A stretch of 64,000 nt of DNA from Acanthopleura granulata (Eukaryota; Mollusca; Polyplacophora; Chitonida; Chitonidae), in assembly GCA_016165875.1 (NCBI GenBank), contig JABBOT010000014.1, forward strand, positions 9,471,489-9,535,488. Direction: 5' to 3'. Shown here piece by piece: positions 57,096 to 64,000 of the stretch (the first letter of the stretch is position 1; every line of letters begins with the position of its first letter). Under the pieces are notes generated by a model. The model was not told where the DNA came from. It searched no databases and saw only the letters and a program-made list of their open reading frames with translations. The position numbers were made by a program, and so were the translations under genes.

Positions 57096-58518
57096 CGTGT
57101 GAAGAATACTTAATATGTGATCAAAATATGGATATGTTAGTTGATATGTGATAAAGGAAAGGTCCACTACGTACACTTACACGGGCTTAATGGAGAGTAA
57201 AAATCGTCGTTCTTGTTGTAATAATCAGATGACCCTTTGATAATTTCAGAAGAGTTTATATGTGATAAATATTCACGTTAATTGATATATGATAAAGGAA
57301 AGGTCCACTATGTACGTTTGGCCAGTGTTTGTAAATATATGAGCTTAATAGAAAAGGAGAAAATCGCAGTTCTTTCGTTGAGTTCATTTATTATGTGCAT
57401 GACCATTGATATGGGAAATATAACCGTGTTTCAGTATTGGTAAGTTTAATCCTGCCCGAAACATGATTTCCTAATGACAAGAAAGGCTGTGACCTTTGAC
57501 TTAAACAAAGTCAGATGAAAGCAGGCAAGGTCAAGCTGTAATGTAATGGCGAATGTGACTACATATCCCCATGATGAAGTTCAGCTATGAACGATTTTCT
57601 CTGGACATATAAACCGTGGAAAAACCACAGGAAAAAGCTGTGGATTAATGGACTCATTATATTGTTAATTCAGAGACGATCTCTGGTTTCACTGAAATAG
57701 CAAAGAGAAAAATGCCATGGGTTGATGGACTCGTTCATTTATTTCATAGCTGAATTTGGAGAAATCTAAAAATAGTGGTGACAGAAGAATATCCAAATGG
57801 AGTAAAAGTGGCGAAAAAGGTGCAAGAAAGGTCGAAATTTCTGTCAGGTGGATAAGTGGGTAAAAGGAGAAAAGAAATTGAAAGAAATGGCGGAAAGGGT
57901 AATGATACCTATGAGCGGCGACACCTGTGTTATAAGAAGAGAGTGAAGAAGGGCAAGCACAACTCCTAACAAACACCACCCACCTTCCTCACCTTGTGTA
58001 TTTCAAGCTATACGGATCATTGCCGCTGGCGACGCTGTCATAAAGTATTTGAAGGCTATTGGCCTGTATCATAAAATATAAATTTTATTTTCATACATAC
58101 TCGTCATAAACCTTTCTTAATATACTGGTTTTCGAGTTTTAGCTGTTTTGTTTTTCTTACCTGATTTTAATCATGTCCGTACGTTTTTGATTTGTTTTTA
58201 ATGTTCTCACATCCCTATCCAAAACCTGAACCGTCTCGTGGCGAGAACATTGTTCTCGCCACGATATGGCTGAGATATTGCCGATGTGGCGTTAAGCCAT
58301 AATCATTCATTCATTCATTAATCTCAAGACAACGTCTCGATAGGGTGTGATCAGAAATATGCTAATAGTGGAGTTCGAACAGGGCATAACTGTTGACATT
58401 GACGGTGAGGTGTGCACGGTTATTTCCGTCCTTAAGCACAAACCAGCGCGGTTGGAGCGGCCCACATCCATGTCCCGGTAGATCTCAGTCGGCCTTTCTT
58501 GCAAAAGTTAGACCTCAG

Positions 58519-59140
58519 ATGCAAGACAGTCCTTTGGATGGCACTCAAGCAGTGTTTGCGTCAACTTCTACAGGCCAATCACTGTCCTCTCAGAGTGTAA
58601 TAAAAGAAATCAACCACTTCTTCCCTGGTCTGAAATTTACACCTACCCTAGCCAGAAAAACCATGAGGACGGTCCTGGGGACGGCGCGTCCAGAAGTCCG
58701 CCCAGACCTGGCTGTTGCCATGGCGCACACCTCAAAAACTGCGGACGATTACTACAATCTGCATGACAGATGTTCTGGGTGACCCCTCCATCGCAGGGAA
58801 GAAGACCACGGAGGACAGCCGCTTCTCCGTCAAAATGATGAAGACGACCCCGGAAAGGGAACACCAGGGGCCTGAGCAGTTTCAGGCGGATACGTCTTGT
58901 GTGACCGCCTCCAGTTCCTCTGAATTGCTCCCCGGGCGGCGATCCTTCAGCCGTGAAGACGACCGGAGGTTGCGAAGTATATTTGCGGAGGAGATCCGTG
59001 ATCACAACCCTCCAAGGAAGAGTGACATTCGTAACGTGCTGATGGAGAATGCAAGCTTGGACATGCTATCTCGGTACAGCGAGAAGGAAATTGTAGATCA
59101 AGTGAGGTCCATTATAAGGGGTCTTAAGGTGTTACATTAA
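58519..59140 (+). pseudogene. Recombinase-like fragment, unit 2, 38-bp deletion
   Basis: Equivalent to 56173-56832 but lacks the bases matching 56418-56455. The frame shifts right after DDYYNLHD, so the helical tail is out of frame (it can be read only from a separate frame). A 2-base microhomology (CA) lies at the deletion ends. Confidence 0.85.
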
Positions 59141-59238
59141 GAACTATGTACACTTGGGCAGTGTCTCTATCAATATCTGTTTAACAAGAGGAAACTTTCA
59201 GTTCTTCGCGTGAGACAATAAGATGACTTGTTGAAAAT

Positions 59239-59403
59239 TTATTTGTTTATTTAATTGGTGTTTAACGCCGTACTCAAGAATATTTCGCTTATACGACGGT
59301 GGCCAGCATTATGGTGTGAGGAAACCGGGCAGAGCCCGGAGGAAACCCACGACCATCCTCAGGTTGCTGGCAGACCTTCCCAATTATGGCCAGAGAGGAA
59401 GCC
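59239..59403 (-). mobile_element. SINE in array unit 2
   Basis: Same insertion as in unit 1, so the SINE was in place before the array expanded. Confidence 0.85.
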
Positions 59404-60826
59404 CGTGTGAAGAATACTTAATATGTGATCAAAATATGGATATGTTAGTTGATATGTGATAAAGGAAAGGTCCACTACGTACACTTACACGGGCTTAATG
59501 GAGAGTAAAAATCGTCGTTCTTGTTGTAATAATCAGATGACCCTTTGATAATTTCAGAAGAGTTTATATGTGATAAATATTCACGTTAATTGATATATGA
59601 TAAAGGAAAGGTCCACTATGTACGTTTGGCCAGTGTTTGTAAATATATGAGCTTAATAGAAAAGGAGAAAATCGCAGTTCTTTCGTTGAGTTCATTTATT
59701 ATGTGCATGACCATTGATATGGGAAATATAACCGTGTTTCAGTATTGGTAAGTTTAATCCTGCCCGAAACATGATTTCCTAATGACAAGAAAGGCTGTGA
59801 CCTTTGACTTAAACAAAGTCAGATGAAAGCAGGCAAGGTCAAGCTGTAATGTAATGGCGAATGTGACTACATATCCCCATGATGAAGTTCAGCTATGAAC
59901 GATTTTCTCTGGACATATAAACCGTGGAAAAACCACAGGAAAAAGCTGTGGATTAATGGACTCATTATATTGTTAATTCAGAGACGATCTCTGGTTTCAC
60001 TGAAATAGCAAAGAGAAAAATGCCATGGGTTGATGGACTCGTTCATTTATTTCATAGCTGAATTTGGAGAAATCTAAAAATAGTGGTGACAGAAGAATAT
60101 CCAAATGGAGTAAAAGTGGCGAAAAAGGTGCAAGAAAGGTCGAAATTTCTGTCAGGTGGATAAGTGGGTAAAAGGAGAAAAGAAATTGAAAGAAATGGCG
60201 GAAAGGGTAATGATACCTATGAGCGGCGACACCTGTGTTATAAGAAGAGAGTGAAGAAGGGCAAGCACAACTCCTAACAAACACCACCCACCTTCCTCAC
60301 CTTGTGTATTTCAAGCTATACGGATCATTGCCGCTGGCGACGCTGTCATAAAGTATTTGAAGGCTATTGGCCTGTATCATAAAATATAAATTTTATTTTC
60401 ATACATACTCGTCATAAACCTTTCTTAATATACTGGTTTTCGAGTTTTAGCTGTTTTGTTTTTCTTACCTGATTTTAATCATGTCCGTACGTTTTTGATT
60501 TGTTTTTAATGTTCTCACATCCCTATCCAAAACCTGAACCGTCTCGTGGCGAGAACATTGTTCTCGCCACGATATGGCTGAGATATTGCCGATGTGGCGT
60601 TAAGCCATAATCATTCATTCATTCATTAATCTCAAGACAACGTCTCGATAGGGTGTGATCAGAAATATGCTAATAGTGGAGTTCGAACAGGGCATAACTG
60701 TTGACATTGACGGTGAGGTGTGCACGGTTATTTCCGTCCTTAAGCACAAACCAGCGCGGTTGGAGCGGCCCACATCCATGTCCCGGTAGATCTCAGTCGG
60801 CCTTTCTTGCAAAAGTTAGACCTCAG

Positions 60827-61486
60827 ATGCAAGACAGTCCTTTGGATGGCACTCAAGCAGTGTTTGCGTCAACTTCTACAGGCCAATCACTGTCCTCTCA
60901 GAGTGTAATAAAAGAAATCAACCACTTCTTCCCTGGTCTGAAATTTACACCTACCCTAGCCAGAAAAACCATGAGGACGGTCCTGGGGACGGCGCGTCCA
61001 GAAGTCCGCCCAGACCTGGCTGTTGCCATGGCGCACACCTCAAAAACTGCGGACGATTACTACAATCTGCAGGACAGGGTCATGGCGACAGCCAGGGCTG
61101 GTCGACTCATGACAGATGTTCTGGGTGACCCCTCCATCGCAGGGAAGAAGACCACGGAGGACAGCCGCTTCTCCGTCAAAATGATGAAGACGACCCCGGA
61201 AAGGGAACACCAGGGGCCTGAGCAGTTTCAGGCGGATACGTCTTGTGTGACCGCCTCCAGTTCCTCTGAATTGCTCCCCGGGCGGCGATCCTTCAGCCGT
61301 GAAGACGACCGGAGGTTGCGAAGTATATTTGCGGAGGAGATCCGTGATCACAACCCTCCAAGGAAGAGTGACATTCGTAACGTGCTGATGGAGAATGCAA
61401 GCTTGGACATGCTATCTCGGTACAGCGAGAAGGAAATTGTAGATCAAGTGAGGTCCATTATAAGGGGTCTTAAGGTGTTACATTAA
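60827..61486 (+). CDS. Tyrosine-recombinase-like fragment, array unit 3
   Basis: Translates to the same 219-aa (261 codons without ATG) product as unit 1, with the LARK Arg, AHTSK His and YY Tyr in place. The same upstream frame break is present, which shows the gene was already damaged before amplification. Confidence 0.5.
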   Translation: MQDSPLDGTQAVFASTSTGQSLSSQSVIKEINHFFPGLKFTPTLARKTMRTVLGTARPEVRPDLAVAMAHTSKTADDYYNLQDRVMATARAGRLMTDVLGDPSIAGKKTTEDSRFSVKMMKTTPEREHQGPEQFQADTSCVTASSSSELLPGRRSFSREDDRRLRSIFAEEIRDHNPPRKSDIRNVLMENASLDMLSRYSEKEIVDQVRSIIRGLKVLH

Positions 61487-61584
61487 GAACTATGTACACT
61501 TGGGCAGTGTCTCTATCAATATCTGTTTAACAAGAGGAAACTTTCAGTTCTTCGCGTGAGACAATAAGATGACTTGTTGAAAAT

Positions 61585-61749
61585 TTATTTGTTTATTTAA
61601 TTGGTGTTTAACGCCGTACTCAAGAATATTTCGCTTATACGACGGCGGCCAGCATTATGGTGTGAGGAAACCGGGCAGAGCCCGGAGGAAACCCACGACC
61701 ATCCTCAGGTTGCTGGCAGACCTTCCCAATTATGGCCAGAGAGGAAGCC
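61585..61749 (-). mobile_element. SINE in array unit 3
   Basis: Same shared insertion as in the other units. Confidence 0.85.
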
Positions 61750-63172
61750 CGTGTGAAGAATACTTAATATGTGATCAAAATATGGATATGTTAGTTGATA
61801 TGTGATAAAGGAAAGGTCCACTACGTACACTTACACGGGCTTAATGGAGAGTAAAAATCGTCGTTCTTGTTGTAATAATCAGATGACTCTTTGATAATTT
61901 CAGAAGAGTTTATATGTGATAAATATTCACGTTAATTGATATATGATAAAGGAAAGGTCCACTATGTACGTTTGGCCAGTGTTTGTAAATATATGAGCTT
62001 AATAGAAAAGGAGAAAATCGCAGTTCTTTCGTTGAGTTCATTTATTATGTGCATGACCATTGATATGGGAAATATAACCGTGTTTCAGTATTGGTAAGTT
62101 TAATCCTGCCCGAAACATGATTTCCTAATGACAAGAAAGGCTGTGACCTTTGACTTAAACAAAGTCAGATGAAAGCAGGCAAGGTCAAGCTGTAATGTAA
62201 TGGCGAATGTGACTACATATCCCCATGATGAAGTTCAGCTATGAACGATTTTCTCTGGACATATAAACCGTGGAAAAACCACAGGAAAAAGCTGTGGATT
62301 AATGGACTCATTATATTGTTAATTCAGAGACGATCTCTGGTTTCACTGAAATAGCAAAGAGAAAAATGCCATGGGTTGATGGACTCGTTCATTTATTTCA
62401 TAGCTGAATTTGGAGAAATCTAAAAATAGTGGTGACAGAAGAATATCCAAATGGAGTAAAAGTGGCGAAAAAGGTGCAAGAAAGGTCGAAATTTCTGTCA
62501 GGTGGATAAGTGGGTAAAAGGAGAAAAGAAATTGAAAGAAATGGCGGAAAGGGTAATGATACCTATGAGCGGCGACACCTGTGTTATAAGAAGAGAGTGA
62601 AGAAGGGCAAGCACAACTCCTAACAAACACCACCCACCTTCCTCACCTTGTGTATTTCAAGCTATACGGATCATTGCCGCTGGCGACGCTGTCATAAAGT
62701 ATTTGAAGGCTATTGGCCTGTATCATAAAATATAAATTTTATTTTCATACATACTCGTCATAAACCTTTCTTAATATACTGGTTTTCGAGTTTTAGCTGT
62801 TTTGTTTTTCTTACCTGATTTTAATCATGTCCGTACGTTTTTGATTTGTTTTTAATGTTCTCACATCCCTATCCAAAACCTGAACCGTCTCGTGGCGAGA
62901 ACATTGTTCTCGCCACGATATGGCTGAGATATTGCCGATGTGGCGTTAAGCCATAATCATTCATTCATTCATTAATCTCAAGACAACGTCTCGATAGGGT
63001 GTGATCAGAAATATGCTAATAGTGGAGTTCGAACAGGGCATAACTGTTGACATTGACGGTGAGGTGTGCACGGTTATTTCCGTCCTTAAGCACAAACCAG
63101 CGCGGTTGGAGCGGCCCACATCCATGTCCCGGTAGATCTCAGTCGGCCTTTCTTGCAAAAGTTAGACCTCAG

Positions 63173-63798
63173 ATGCAAGACAGTCCTTTGGATGGCACTC
63201 AAGCAGTGTTTGCGTCAACTTCTACAGGCCAATCACTGTCCTCTCAGAGTGTAATAAAAGAAATCAACCACTTCTTCCCTGGTCTGAAATTTACACCTAC
63301 CCTAGCCAGAAAAACCATGAGGACGGTCCTGGGGACGGCGCGTCCAGAAGTCCGCCCAGACCTGGCTGTTGCCATGGCGCACACCTCAAAAACTGCGGAC
63401 GATTACTACAATCTCGACTCATGACAGATGTTCTGGGTGACCCCTCCATCGCAGGGAAGAAGACCACGGAGGACAGCCGCTTCTCCGTCAAAATGATGAA
63501 GACGACCCCGGAAAGGGAACACCAGGGGCCTGAGCAGTTTCAGGCGGATACGTCTTGTGTGACCGCCTCCAGTTCCTCTGAATTGCTCCCCGGGCGGCGA
63601 TCCTTCAGCCGTGAAGACGACCGGAGGTTGCGAAGTATATTTGCGGAGGAGATCCGTGATCACAACCCTCCAAGGAAGAGTGACATTCGTAACGTGCTGA
63701 TGGAGAATGCAAGCTTGGACATGCTATCTCGGTACAGCGAGAAGGAAATTGTAGATCAAGTGAGGTCCATTATAAGGGGTCTTAAGGTGTTACATTAA
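63173..63798 (+). pseudogene. Recombinase-like fragment, unit 4, 34-bp deletion
   Basis: Lacks the bases matching 56415-56448 of unit 1. The frame ends shortly after DDYYNL. The helical-tail part remains readable from an ATG at 63421 in another frame. Confidence 0.85.
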
Positions 63799-63896
63799 GA
63801 ACTATGTACACTTGGGCAGTGTCTCTATCAATATCTGTTTAACAAGAGGAAACTTTCAGTTCTTCGCGTGAGACAATAAGATGACTTGTTGAAAAT

Positions 63897-64000
63897 TTAT
63901 TTGTTTATTTAATTGGTGTTTAACGCCGTACTCAAGAATATTTCGCTTATACGACGGCGGCCAGCATTATGGTGTGAGGAAACCGGGCAGAGCCCGGAGG
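63897..64000 (-). mobile_element. SINE in array unit 4 (partial)
   Basis: Tail half of the shared SINE; the window ends inside it. Confidence 0.8.

Larger units (their letters stand above)
55678..58023 (+). repeat. Tandem array unit 1 (2346 bp)
   Basis: Contains, in order: last 19 codons of Nimbus ORF2, its 3' UTR, a perfect hairpin, the tail, a tyrosine-recombinase-like remnant, a SINE, and about 0.9 kb of non-coding DNA with two diverged 'GATAAAGGAAAGGTCCACTA' repeats (57150 and 57293). The unit joint is at CGCTGGCGACG: at the left edge it is preceded by GACAGCAT (normal Nimbus), at later joints by ATACGGATCATTGC. Confidence 0.93.
58024..60331 (+). repeat. Tandem array unit 2 (2308 bp)
   Basis: Same as unit 1 except for a 38-base deletion in the recombinase frame and very few substitutions (for example T at 59300). 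Confidence 0.93.
60332..62677 (+). repeat. Tandem array unit 3 (2346 bp)
   Basis: Same length as unit 1, with the recombinase frame open. A private T at 61888 distinguishes it from units 1 and 2. Confidence 0.93.
62678..64000 (+). repeat. Tandem array unit 4, cut by window end
   Basis: First 1323 bases of a further unit; the array continues beyond the window. It carries a 34-base deletion in the recombinase frame, different from that in unit 2. Confidence 0.93.

Noticed and set aside
57689..57979. 96-aa minus-strand ORF repeated in each array unit
   Set aside because: It is repeated only because the unit is repeated. It is rich in F, L, S and P from a purine-rich plus strand and has no motif.
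55678..64000. CRISPR-like or rDNA-like array
   Set aside because: The unit length (2.3 kb), composition and transposon content do not fit either.

Overview
The window reads as animal, almost certainly molluscan, nuclear DNA. The coding sequence is split by GT-AG introns. The background is AT-rich and full of SINE copies with a tRNA-like head and the 'ACGCCGTACTCAAGAATATTTC' type of body common in mollusc genomes. It also carries many copies of a Nimbus/I-type non-LTR retrotransposon (APE endonuclease, RT, RNase H; TTCA-repeat tail) of the kind described from snails. No rRNA gene, CRISPR, operon or other bacterial feature is seen. Host genes are few and most are broken.

Layout. 0-5.8 kb: intergenic, with one SINE and one LINE scrap. 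5.8-8.0 kb: a three-exon gene for a divergent STING-like innate immune sensor; all exon phases fit and give about 495 aa. 8-11.8 kb: SINE, LINE-tail and duplicated-motif repeats. 11.8-15.6 kb: a multi-exon HECT-type E3 ligase pseudogene with a possible UBZ-like zinc finger, broken by several single-base frame changes. 17-18 kb: old SINEs. 18.4-35.3 kb: a graveyard of at least six Nimbus copies in alternating orientation, including one near full-length but dead copy (23.6-29.6 kb). 36-37.9 kb: a divergent pair made of an unidentified 115-aa ORF and a degraded gene with a PC4-like domain. 38.0-38.4 kb: a 30-bp minisatellite.

40.6-50.9 kb is a nested set. A piggyBac DNA transposon with inverted termini is interrupted by a fragment of a Ty3/gypsy-type LTR element. 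That fragment is interrupted in turn by a complete Nimbus element (5.95 kb, both ORFs open, perfect 13-bp target-site duplication). The order of insertion is piggyBac, then gypsy, then Nimbus; only the Nimbus copy looks potentially active.

52-55.4 kb holds a second minisatellite and then a broken multi-exon gene joining a SWIM-like zinc finger to the start of a YqaJ-type exonuclease domain. That gene ends where a 5'-truncated Nimbus 3' end begins. From 55.7 kb to the window end there is a very homogeneous tandem array of a 2.3-kb unit (three complete copies and a partial fourth). Each unit contains the Nimbus 3' tail, a perfect 13-bp hairpin, a fragment of a tyrosine-recombinase-like gene and a SINE. 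Units 1 and 3 keep the recombinase ORF open; units 2 and 4 have different deletions (38 and 34 bp) at the same place.

The only convincingly intact host gene is the STING-like one. The rest is a record of repeated invasion, truncation and one recent local amplification. Family assignments come from motif reading, not database search.
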